Assembly: GCA_030612345.1 (NCBI GenBank)
Contig: JAUWOB010000042.1
Coordinates: 1 to 7,588, forward strand
Origin: Dehalococcoidia bacterium
GTDB lineage: Bacteria; Chloroflexota; Dehalococcoidia; GIF9; AB-539-J10
Length of the DNA: 7,588 nt
Reading direction: 5' to 3'
Each line of letters begins with the position of its first letter. Position 1 is the first letter of the stretch. The notes under the pieces are model-generated. The model was not told the origin of the DNA, did no database searches, and saw only the letters and a list, made by a program, of their open reading frames with translations. Position numbers and translations under genes: made by a program. Shown here in pieces: positions 1 to 5,460 of this stretch.

Positions 1-287
1 TTATCGACTACGAGGTCAGCCAGCTGGACCAGGTCTTGAGGGCTTCTCTGGGCATAGCAGCCGGTGGCGATAATCAGAGCCCGGGGATTTGTTCGCCTGG
101 CCAGCCTGAGCCAGTGGCGCGACTTGCGGTCGGCAACATGGGTAACTGTGCAGGTATTGGCTATATAGATATCTACGTCCTCACCGGGGGGCACAACCTG
201 GAATCCGGCCTGGCTAAAACGATTGGCCAGAGATTCGGTCTCGGCCTGATTGAGCTTACACCCCAATGTATAGAACGCTACCCTCAT
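1..287 (-). CDS. mtaB: tRNA (N6-threonylcarbamoyladenosine37-C2) methylthiotransferase MtaB, N-terminal fragment
   Basis: Only the first 95 codons are present; the gene runs off the left edge (family length is about 430 residues). The translation begins MRVAFYTLGCKLNQAETES and continues with NTCTVTHVADRKSR and ATGCYAQ. These are the three conserved blocks of the UPF0004 domain of methylthiotransferases, with cysteines at residues 10, 46 and 77 that ligate the auxiliary 4Fe-4S cluster. The TLGCKLNQ and CTVTHVADRKSR wording fits MtaB better than MiaB or RimO. MtaB is a radical-SAM enzyme that converts t6A37 to ms2t6A37 in ANN-decoding tRNAs; its radical-SAM CxxxCxxC motif would lie outside the window. 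The ATG at 287-285 is chosen because an in-frame TAA lies four codons upstream and no other start intervenes. There is no Shine-Dalgarno sequence; see the promoter entry. It is divergent from recJ. Confidence 0.88.
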   Translation of the reverse strand, partial: MRVAFYTLGCKLNQAETESLANRFSQAGFQVVPPGEDVDIYIANTCTVTHVADRKSRHWLRLARRTNPRALIIATGCYAQRSPQDLVQLADLVVD

Positions 288-295
288 TGATGCGG

Positions 296-325
296 ATTAT
301 ATTTATTGCCTGGCAAGATGGTCAA
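296..325 (-). promoter_or_regulatory. Predicted sigma-70 promoter of mtaB, leaderless layout
   Basis: On the minus strand a TTGACC -35 (325-320) and a perfect TATAAT -10 (301-296) are separated by 18 bases. The expected start of transcription, about seven bases past the -10, falls at 289-287, that is zero to two bases before the mtaB ATG at 287. No Shine-Dalgarno sequence is present, so the mRNA is predicted to be leaderless or nearly so. The boxes are seen directly; activity and start point are inferred. Confidence 0.6.
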
Positions 326-369
326 ATCATGTTCCATGTGTGGTGTTGCTGATCATGATGCCCTACTCG

Positions 370-470
370 TCATTGCAGGGAGCCCTGATGAATCCCGATT
401 TATCGGGACGCGGCGATCTCTAGAATCTGGAGGAGGGACGTGAAGTTGCTCCATCCTGATCTGTCGGGAC
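370..470. repeat. Degenerate dispersed hairpin repeat in the mtaB-recJ spacer
   Basis: The 255-base spacer between the divergent mtaB and recJ starts contains no gene that I can support. Its middle holds repeat-like sequence. It starts GTCATTGCAGGGAGCC and leads into a perfect hairpin, TCCCGAT (393-399), two bases, ATCGGGA (402-408), then GCGGCGATCTC. A second imperfect copy lies at 453-470 and matches 392-409 at 15 of 18 positions; it folds as TCCTGA (454-459), loop TCTG, TCGGGA (464-469) with one G-T pair. The GTCATTGC...GGCGATCTC layout resembles intergenic palindromic elements scattered through many uncultured bacterial genomes. That resemblance is from memory, not from a search. No T-run follows either hairpin, so these are not obvious terminators. 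Confidence 0.5.
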
Positions 471-483
471 TGGCCACAGCATT

Positions 484-510
484 TTGTTGAAGCCCTGTCT
501 GTGCTATAGT
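484..510 (+). promoter_or_regulatory. Possible recJ promoter
   Basis: A good -10 box, TATAGT (505-510), lies 32 bases before the recJ start. The best -35 nearby is TTGTTG (484-489) with a short 15-base spacer, so the -35 is weak. Transcription would begin near 517 and give a leader of about 26 bases. That leader holds GGGGGT (527-532), a plausible ribosome binding site ten bases before the TTG start. Confidence 0.35.
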
Positions 511-542
511 TAGCGATCCTAAGAACGGGGGTCAGACTGAAT

Positions 543-2225
543 TTGAAGTTGAATCAGCGAGCTCGATGGAGAATCCCTCCTCCCGTGCCCGTTGAATACT
601 TGAGCGCTTCCGGCTTTTCTACTCTGATGGCTCAGCTCCTCTATAACCGCGGTGTCAGGCCGGAGGAAATCGACCCCTTCCTGGCTTCCGACCACAGGTT
701 GGAGGGCAATCCCTTTCTGCTTCCTGATATAGCACAGGCTGTGAGCAGGGTCTATAAGGCCTTGCTCTCCCGGGAGAAGGTTGCCATCTACGGCGACTTC
801 GATGTTGATGGTGTCACAGCCACGGTTATTCTGGTCGAGGGGCTGTCGAGTCTGGGCGCTGATGTCACTCTCTATCTTCCTGACCGCTCCAGCGAAGGTC
901 ACGGGTTGAAGATTGCAGCTCTAGAGAGGATCGCTGCCCAGGGAGTGGCTCTGGTCATTACCGTTGATTGTGGTGTGACTGACCTCATAGAGGTAGAACG
1001 GGCTCAGCAAATGGGCATGGACATGATTATCACCGACCACCACATCCCCCCGGACAGGCTGCCTCAAGCTGTGGCTGTAGTTGACCCCAAGCGCAAGGAC
1101 TCAGTGTATCCCCATCCCGATCTGGCCGGCGCCGGCGTCGCCTACAAGCTTTTGCAGGCACTGTTCCATAAGAACAGCAGAGAGCAATCGCTGGCCAGAT
1201 TTCTCGACTTAGTAGCTCTGGCCACCGTTACGGACCTGTCGCCAATGGTGGGCGAGAATCGATACCTGGTGAAGGCAGGGCTGAGAGAACTCAATAATAG
1301 CTCCCGCCTGGGAATTCAAGAAATGGTCAAGTTGGCTGGGCTGAAGCTGGGTGAACTCGGCAGTGAGGATATTGCATGGGTACTGGGGCCGCGCCTCAAC
1401 GCTGCCGGCAGGATAAACGATGCCTCCACCAGCTATAAAGTGCTGACCACCCAGTCGTCAGAGGAAGCTCGCCTCCTGGCGCTGGAACTGGAGAAGAAGA
1501 ATGTCGAGCGGCAAAGGCTGAGCCAGGAAGGATTAAGCCGGGCCAGGGAGAGACTGACCGCCAAGCTACATCTGCCGGTACTGATGGAAGGTGACGAAAG
1601 CTACTTGGTCGGGATCATTGGGCTTGTTGCGGGCAAGCTTGTGGATGAATTCTACAAGCCCGCCGTCGTAGTCAGCATAGGTCCGGAGTTATGCCGGGGT
1701 AGTTGTCGCAGCATACCTGAGTTCAATATTGTCTCTGCTCTGGAGAATTGCCGTGACCTGGTTACCGCCTTCGGCGGCCACCCCCTGGCGGCCGGCTTCT
1801 CTGTGCCGCGCCGGAACCTGGCTGAGCTGGAGCAAAGACTTGTGGACTTGGCTACGGAGCAGTTGAGTCATCTTGACCTTCGTCCGCAACTGGCGGTTGA
1901 TGCCGAGATTCCTCTGGCTGTCTTGGCGGGCGACACGTTTAATCTTATCCAGGAATTGGGTCCTTTCGGTCGGGGCAATCCGCAGCCGACCTTTCTGACG
2001 CGTCAGGTAGAGGTAGTAGAGTGTCGTAACTTCGGTGGCCGCGGCGAGTGGCTGAGATTAAAGCTGAAACAGGGAAATGTAACCTGGCGAGCAGTGGATT
2101 TCGAGTCGCGGAGAAAGCGAGAGGAGATTCCTTCCTGCATGGATATTGTCTACAAGCTGGAAAAGAGCCGCTGGAATGGCGAACAGGTGCTGAGTCTCAA
2201 TCTTCTCGACTTCGCCTCAAGCTAA
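543..2225 (+). CDS. recJ: Single-stranded-DNA-specific 5'-3' exonuclease RecJ
   Basis: The 560-residue protein is a complete RecJ of normal length. It degrades single-stranded DNA 5' to 3' in the cytoplasm, in RecF-pathway recombination, mismatch repair and base-excision repair. The DHH domain shows YGDFDVDG (83-90), VITVDCGV (138-145, Asp142), TDHH (164-167), DPK (181-183), GAGVAYKL (196-203) and TVTDLSP with Asp231, which together supply the metal-binding acidic and histidine residues. GPRLNAAGR (282-290) follows. The DHHA1 domain contains GIIGLVAGKL (357-366), GSCRS (386-390) and GGHPLAAGF (411-419). The C-terminal OB-like domain begins near ELGPFGRGNPQP (471-481). The start is TTG at 543: an in-frame TAG at 507-509 leaves no ATG, GTG or TTG upstream of it, and the WRIPPP near the N-terminus matches where RecJ proteins begin. 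The gene converges on lgt with 13 bases between stop codons. Confidence 0.96.
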   Translation: MKLNQRARWRIPPPVPVEYLSASGFSTLMAQLLYNRGVRPEEIDPFLASDHRLEGNPFLLPDIAQAVSRVYKALLSREKVAIYGDFDVDGVTATVILVEGLSSLGADVTLYLPDRSSEGHGLKIAALERIAAQGVALVITVDCGVTDLIEVERAQQMGMDMIITDHHIPPDRLPQAVAVVDPKRKDSVYPHPDLAGAGVAYKLLQALFHKNSREQSLARFLDLVALATVTDLSPMVGENRYLVKAGLRELNNSSRLGIQEMVKLAGLKLGELGSEDIAWVLGPRLNAAGRINDASTSYKVLTTQSSEEARLLALELEKKNVERQRLSQEGLSRARERLTAKLHLPVLMEGDESYLVGIIGLVAGKLVDEFYKPAVVVSIGPELCRGSCRSIPEFNIVSALENCRDLVTAFGGHPLAAGFSVPRRNLAELEQRLVDLATEQLSHLDLRPQLAVDAEIPLAVLAGDTFNLIQELGPFGRGNPQPTFLTRQVEVVECRNFGGRGEWLRLKLKQGNVTWRAVDFESRRKREEIPSCMDIVYKLEKSRWNGEQVLSLNLLDFASS

Positions 2226-2234
2226 CCAGCGAAG
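2210..2234. terminator. Weak inverted repeat at the shared 3' end of recJ and lgt
   Basis: CTTCGC (2210-2215) and GCGAAG (2229-2234) form a 6-bp perfect stem with a 13-base loop that contains the recJ stop codon TAA. On the opposite strand the same hairpin begins five bases after the lgt TGA. It is the only hairpin at this convergent junction and could limit read-through in both directions. The stem is short, the loop is large and no T-tract follows, so the assignment is tentative. Confidence 0.25.
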
Positions 2235-2238
2235 CATC

Positions 2239-3075
2239 TCAGGAGCTGTCGGCCTGCGGTTCGGACGGCTGGTACCTGCGTATTCTGACAATAAGCCAGG
2301 GCAGAAATACAGCCAGTATTGCCAGGTCAAGAACTTGTGCTTGATGAAGACTGAAGAGGAATGGCTCGGTAAGACGGAAGAACCTCAAGCCGAAATCAGC
2401 GGCGGCATGAAGGCAGAAATAAAAAAACACCAGACCGCCCGGGGGTTTGAATTTGCCCCGAAATCGCCAGACAATAGCGAAAACTGCCAGATTCAACCAT
2501 ATGGCGTAGATTTGAGTAGGGTATAGTGGAACAGTGAGACCGTTCTGATACAACGGGATGTGATTCCAGAATCGGGGGATGGTATCCCGGGCAGTATAGA
2601 CTACGGCCCCGGGGAAATACTGAAAGGGACTGGGCTTGCCGTGGCAGCAGCCGTTTATCGTACACCCGATCCTGCCTATGGCTATAGCTAAAGGCGCCAC
2701 CATAGCAACGGCATCGCCTATACTGAGCAGCGTGGAGAAGCGCATTCTCGTCACCGCAATATAGATCAACGCGGCTACGATGACGCCGACAATCATCCCG
2801 TTTTGAGCAAGACCAGCCAGGCCGACGATATCCTGGGGGTTTGCTATGAAACGCTCCCAGTCATTGATCACATGTGCCAGGCGGGCTCCGATAACGCCGC
2901 CGATAATACAAGAAAGGAAAAGCATGTAGAGGTCCTGTGTGATGCCCAGTTTTTTTGCTTGTCTGGGGATGAGGACTACCAGCAACGCAACCGCTATAGC
3001 CACCGCAATCCCGTACCACCGCACCTCCAGGGAGCCAATGGTGAAAGCAATCCGGTCTACGCGTATGATAAGCAT
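2239..3075 (-). CDS. lgt: Prolipoprotein diacylglyceryl transferase (Lgt family)
   Basis: The 278-residue integral membrane protein has about seven hydrophobic segments (near 21-37, 50-70, 92-108, 118-138, 186-204, 214-226 and 244-264). Lgt moves a diacylglyceryl group from phosphatidylglycerol to the lipobox cysteine of preprolipoproteins. Supporting motifs are VRWYGI (18-23, equivalent to the family's conserved Tyr), IGARLAHVI (62-70), the Lgt signature region GRIGCTINGCCHGKP (134-148), LYPTQIY (184-190) and the late RFFRLTEP (231-238). The signature is of the INGCC type, with cysteines where E. coli Lgt has Asn146 and Glu151, and no histidine is seen at the His103-equivalent region (QNGMIVG, 91-97). 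Family membership looks sound; enzymatic identity is slightly less certain. The ATG at 3075 fits the usual N-terminus before FTIGSLEVRWYG. It lies 70 bases downstream of ftsY on the same strand, so co-transcription is likely, with a possible promoter of its own in the gap. Confidence 0.88.
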   Translation of the reverse strand: MLIIRVDRIAFTIGSLEVRWYGIAVAIAVALLVVLIPRQAKKLGITQDLYMLFLSCIIGGVIGARLAHVINDWERFIANPQDIVGLAGLAQNGMIVGVIVAALIYIAVTRMRFSTLLSIGDAVAMVAPLAIAIGRIGCTINGCCHGKPSPFQYFPGAVVYTARDTIPRFWNHIPLYQNGLTVPLYPTQIYAIWLNLAVFAIVWRFRGKFKPPGGLVFFYFCLHAAADFGLRFFRLTEPFLFSLHQAQVLDLAILAVFLPWLIVRIRRYQPSEPQADSS

Positions 3076-3093
3076 CAGAAATCAAGCCCTGCA

Positions 3094-3122
3094 ATCATAG
3101 TTCAAAACGCAAAACCATCCAA
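3094..3122 (-). promoter_or_regulatory. Possible internal promoter for lgt
   Basis: In the 70-base gap between ftsY and lgt, the minus strand shows TTGGAT (3122-3117) and TATGAT (3099-3094) with a 17-base spacer. The -10 matches the consensus at five of six positions; the -35 matches only in TTG. Transcription would start near 3087 and give a leader of about 12 bases. It may supplement read-through from ftsY. Confidence 0.35.
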
Positions 3123-3145
3123 CTTCTGCTCCGCACCTTTGCCTT

Positions 3146-4243
3146 TCACAAGATGGCATTAACAAAGACTCTAGCATCAAAGGGAGCCATATCCTCCAGT
3201 TTTTCACCGGTGCCGATATAAGAAATGGGTATCTTCAACTGATCGCAGATGGCAAGGACTATGCCGCCCCGGGCGGTGCCATCCAGCTTGGCCAGGAAGA
3301 TGTCGCTGACGTCAACGGCTTCGGCGAAATGCCTGGCCTGAGCCAGTCCATTCTGGCCAGTGGTGGCATCCATAACCAGCAAGACCTGGTGAGGGGCTGA
3401 GGCATCATGCTTGGCCACCACCCTCTTTATCTTCTTCAGTTCCTGCATGAGGTTGAACTTGGTGTGCAGGCGACCTGCGGTGTCGATGATCACCGCTTGA
3501 GCATGGCGGCTGTAGCCGGCCTGGACGGCATCATAGGCCACCGCTCCGGGGTCACCGCCGGGTTGATGGGCAACGACTTCGGCACCTACCTTCCCTCCCC
3601 AGTGCCTAAGTTGCTCACTCGCTGCGGCCCTGAACGTATCTCCTGCCGCCAGGATAACTCGTTGCCCCTGAGACGTGAAAACATAGGCCAACTTGGCAAT
3701 GCTGGTCGTCTTACCCGAGCCATTCACGCCTACCACAAGGATAACCCGGGGAGATTCCTCTCCTTCACGTACTCTGCCTGGAGCGCTATATGATTCTTCA
3801 CCGCCTTCACCCTGAGCCGGTTTAGATTCTTCCCCTTCACTTCGTTCAGGGTCAGAATGACATGGAGTGAAGGACTCAGAATGAGCGGAGGTAAGGGGGG
3901 TCGAATGACAGGAAACTGGCGAGCGAGGACGGGTAGGTGTCCCGCTGAGCGGAGTGGAAGCCCTCGATGAAGGGACGCTTAGTAGACCTATCATCTCTTC
4001 TTTCAAAGCTTCCCTGATCTGAGATGAGCCTGACAGCCTGTCAGTTTTCACCCGTTGTTTGACTTTGCTCAGGAGCTTGCCTGTGGTCTCTACACCGACG
4101 TCAGCCGAGACAAGCAACTCCTCCAACTCCTCCCAGACCTCATCCCCGAAGGAGTCCCGGCTGAAGATGCTGGCTATCTTGCCGAACCAGGTTTCCCTGC
4201 TTCTCTTTACTCCCGATTCGGTCTTCTTAAACAGATCAAACAA
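3146..4243 (-). CDS. ftsY: Signal recognition particle receptor FtsY, with repeat-derived linker insertion
   Basis: FtsY is the membrane-associated SRP receptor GTPase that docks ribosome-nascent chain-SRP complexes at the Sec translocon. From the start used here the protein has 365 residues. The N domain occupies about 1-90 (helical, ending [13 protein letters not shown]). The G domain begins near 165 with the P-loop GVNGSGKTT (172-180), then GDTFRAAA (201-208), DTAGRLHTK (254-262), MDATTGQ (291-297), [10 protein letters not shown] (318-327; the usual first residue Thr is Ala here) and YIGTGE (342-347). There is no acidic A domain. Residues about 91-164 are an unusual Ser/Pro/Glu-rich insertion, listed separately. 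I chose TTG 4243 because GGAGG sits four bases upstream and FDLFKK matches normal FtsY beginnings; a GTG at 4282 would add 13 residues but has no Shine-Dalgarno sequence. It follows the membrane-protein gene by 55 bases and precedes lgt. Confidence 0.94.
   Translation of the reverse strand: MFDLFKKTESGVKRSRETWFGKIASIFSRDSFGDEVWEELEELLVSADVGVETTGKLLSKVKQRVKTDRLSGSSQIREALKEEMIGLLSVPSSRASTPLSGTPTRPRSPVSCHSTPLTSAHSESFTPCHSDPERSEGEESKPAQGEGGEESYSAPGRVREGEESPRVILVVGVNGSGKTTSIAKLAYVFTSQGQRVILAAGDTFRAAASEQLRHWGGKVGAEVVAHQPGGDPGAVAYDAVQAGYSRHAQAVIIDTAGRLHTKFNLMQELKKIKRVVAKHDASAPHQVLLVMDATTGQNGLAQARHFAEAVDVSDIFLAKLDGTARGGIVLAICDQLKIPISYIGTGEKLEDMAPFDARVFVNAIL
3752..3973 (-). repeat. Repeat-derived insertion inside ftsY between N and G domains
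   Basis: These 74 codons (FtsY residues 91-164) have no counterpart in ordinary FtsY, where a short linker joins the N and G domains. The segment is in frame and low in complexity. Its core, at 3824-3862, encodes [13 protein letters not shown], the translation of a dispersed palindromic-type repeat (GTCATTCTGACCC... then GTGAAGGGGAAGAATCT). Related fragments surround it: three CATTC-containing units encoding CHS, AHS and CHS (residues 112-130), a CACTCCGCTCAGCGGGACA-like stretch, and three E-G-E-E-S-type units (136-140, 146-151, 160-164). The position in a tolerant linker explains how it survives. Confidence 0.7.
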
Positions 4244-4247
4244 GCTG

Positions 4248-4252
4248 CCTCC
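4248..4252 (-). promoter_or_regulatory. Ribosome binding site that decides the ftsY start
   Basis: GGAGG on the minus strand (4252-4248) is a strong Shine-Dalgarno sequence, the clearest I saw upstream of any start in this window. It is four bases from the TTG at 4243. The upstream GTG at 4282 has nothing comparable, so TTG is preferred. Confidence 0.6.
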
Positions 4253-4298
4253 GTAATCGAGGGTGCCCGTATATGATAGCACAAGTGTAGACGACTTT

Positions 4299-4928
4299 TT
4301 AGCTGGCGATTTCTCGTCTTTCTGGCGAAGGTAGCTCTGGCTCTTTCCCCAGGAATAAAAGAGGATATACGATGTCGCTCAGGCAGCAAGGAATCCAGAC
4401 TGCCAGAAATAAAATCAGGAAGATAAAAGGAAGCAAAGGAATCCAATCAGCAGCTATTCCAAATGCCATGATGTAGAATAAGGATGCCCAAGTACTTAAC
4501 AACACGTGTCCGAAGTGTGGGATTCTGGTTGTTTGCCTCCAATAGCCGATTCCAATGCCAGCCAGCGCAAAGAGATTTATCCACCAGTGCTCAATAAAGG
4601 GGATATGACGCTCCATTTGGACATGGAGTAATGTTCCTCCTAGGTGAGGAATTAGGGCATCGCTTATCGTGGCTATACCGATCGAGCCTGTCCAGCCAAT
4701 CAAAATCACAGCCCAGACCTTGCCTTTCTTGTATTTCATGTACATAGCAGTGGTTACAAGTGCGCTCAATAACACATGGACTGGGTGTAAGGTGTGAAAG
4801 ATAGTGTCAGAAATATGGTGAGGAACGTTGCATAAAACTACTATGGCTATGATGATAATTCCCGTAAGAGCGCCAAGGGCTGTGAAGGGGATATGCTCTT
4901 TGAGTTCTTTTGTTATTCGCCTGACCAT
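4299..4928 (-). CDS. Uncharacterised histidine-rich multi-pass membrane protein, linked to a Fur-family regulator
   Basis: I do not recognise this 209-residue protein as a named family. It has about six hydrophobic segments (near 14-33, 47-64, 71-90, 114-130, 141-158 and 163-192) with short basic loops (KYKKGK at 65-70) and a charged C-terminal tail. No cleavable signal peptide is evident. It carries twelve histidines, many near predicted membrane edges. Notable are His37, His38 and Asp41, followed by an H-x2-H-x2-H series at 45, 48 and 51 that would lie on one face of the second helix. Others are Asp90/His95, His102, Glu106, His108, Glu113/His114, His138 and His141, plus Cys181-Cys182 and Asp185. 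Such clusters suggest transition-metal binding. The gene starts 19 bases after the fur-like gene ends, so the two are very likely one transcript. A role in metal transport or sensing is inferred from composition and context only. The ATG at 4928 has only a weak AAGAA upstream. Confidence 0.8.
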   Translation of the reverse strand: MVRRITKELKEHIPFTALGALTGIIIIAIVVLCNVPHHISDTIFHTLHPVHVLLSALVTTAMYMKYKKGKVWAVILIGWTGSIGIATISDALIPHLGGTLLHVQMERHIPFIEHWWINLFALAGIGIGYWRQTTRIPHFGHVLLSTWASLFYIMAFGIAADWIPLLPFIFLILFLAVWIPCCLSDIVYPLLFLGKEPELPSPERREIAS

Positions 4929-4947
4929 TTCTTATTTTGCTAGTGGG

Positions 4948-5370
4948 CTATTTGCTGTAACATTGGGAGCAGAGTCCGGAGAATTCGGAAAAATGATGTT
5001 CCGTATGAAAGCCAAGGTTCCGGGCGAAGTCGTTCTCCTCTTGACACAATTGCTTGTCAGCGAATTCTCGAATGGCTCCGCACTGCTGGCAGATCATGAA
5101 GCGATGGCAGCCCTCTATAGCAGCCAGGCTACACTTGACAAATCTGCCGCTGGATAGCACTTTGTGGGCTAGATTCAGGCTGCAGAGCAAATCGAGAGTG
5201 CGGTAGATGGTGACGTGGTTCAGATGCTTGCCTCTGGCTCGCAGAATATCCTGTATGTCGTAGGGCGAGAGCGGGCGTCCAATTCCCTCCAGCACCTCGA
5301 ATACCAGCTTTCTCGGCTTCGTCGCCTTGTACCCCTGAGCCTGCAAGATTCGGATTGAATCCTGAACCAC
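4948..5370 (-). CDS. Fur-family metal-responsive transcriptional regulator (Fur/Zur-like)
   Basis: The 140-residue protein has the usual Fur length. An N-terminal winged helix-turn-helix (about 1-80) contains the recognition-helix segment HVTIYRTLDLL (52-62). The C-terminal dimerisation and metal domain contains CHRFMICQQCG (88-98) and GLCSQC (132-137). The two CxxC pairs, Cys94/Cys97 and Cys134/Cys137, form the structural zinc site typical of Fur, Zur and PerR. His89, Glu102, His125, His126 and Glu129 are candidate regulatory-metal ligands. Whether iron, zinc or another metal is sensed cannot be told from the sequence, so no symbol is given. The GTG at 5370 is the first start after an in-frame TAG at 5382-5380. 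No Shine-Dalgarno sequence is present. A Fur-type palindrome lies about 26 bases upstream, implying autoregulation, and the His-rich membrane gene follows directly. Confidence 0.93.
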   Translation of the reverse strand: MVQDSIRILQAQGYKATKPRKLVFEVLEGIGRPLSPYDIQDILRARGKHLNHVTIYRTLDLLCSLNLAHKVLSSGRFVKCSLAAIEGCHRFMICQQCGAIREFADKQLCQEENDFARNLGFHTEHHFSEFSGLCSQCYSK

Positions 5371-5376
5371 GGCAGT

Positions 5377-5405
5377 ATTCTACATGGTGGAAAGCCTAAA
5401 TGCAA
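5377..5405 (-). promoter_or_regulatory. Predicted promoter of the fur-like operon, leaderless layout
   Basis: On the minus strand TTGCAT (5405-5400) and TAGAAT (5382-5377) are separated by exactly 17 bases. The predicted transcription start, seven bases past the -10, is position 5370, the G of the GTG start codon. The lack of a Shine-Dalgarno sequence agrees with a leaderless mRNA. The -35 lies inside one arm of the palindrome, so bound repressor should block RNA polymerase. Confidence 0.55.
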
Positions 5406-5420
5406 TATTATTGCAATTAG
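5396..5420. promoter_or_regulatory. Fur/Zur-type operator palindrome
   Basis: The core TGCAATATTATTGCA (5401-5415) is a perfect 7-1-7 inverted repeat centred on T5408, the same geometry as known Fur, Zur and PerR boxes. Beyond it, position 5400/5416 is a mismatch, but 5396-5399 (CTAA) pairs fully with 5417-5420 (TTAG). This makes a 12-1-12 palindrome with 11 of 12 pairs. It lies between the helicase stop and the fur-like start and overlaps the predicted -35. Binding by the adjacent regulator is inferred. Confidence 0.7.
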
Positions 5421-5460
5421 CTATTAAGAATGACCGTCTGGCTATTCTGGTCCTTTCCCC

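Noticed and set aside
519..902. Open minus-strand frame of 127 codons opposite the recJ start
   Set aside because: It lies antisense to the conserved DHH motifs of recJ and resembles no protein I know.
2803..3162. Open plus-strand frame of 119 codons opposite lgt and the ftsY end
   Set aside because: It overlaps well-supported genes on the other strand, shows no family motif, and has no ribosome binding site. It is a shadow of lgt.
4263..4280. TATCAT box upstream of ftsY as a promoter
   Set aside because: No acceptable -35 is found 16-18 bases upstream, and ftsY follows the preceding gene closely, so co-transcription is the simpler reading.
4244..4282. Longer ftsY beginning at GTG 4282
   Set aside because: There is no Shine-Dalgarno sequence before this GTG, while GGAGG precedes TTG 4243 and the shorter product starts like other FtsY proteins. 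The longer form stays possible.
5427..5448. Imperfect hairpin (AGAAT...ATTCT) just after the helicase stop, possible terminator
   Set aside because: The stem is interrupted by a mismatch and a G-T pair, is weak in G+C, and is not followed by a T-run on the minus strand. It may still slow read-through, but I cannot support a terminator.
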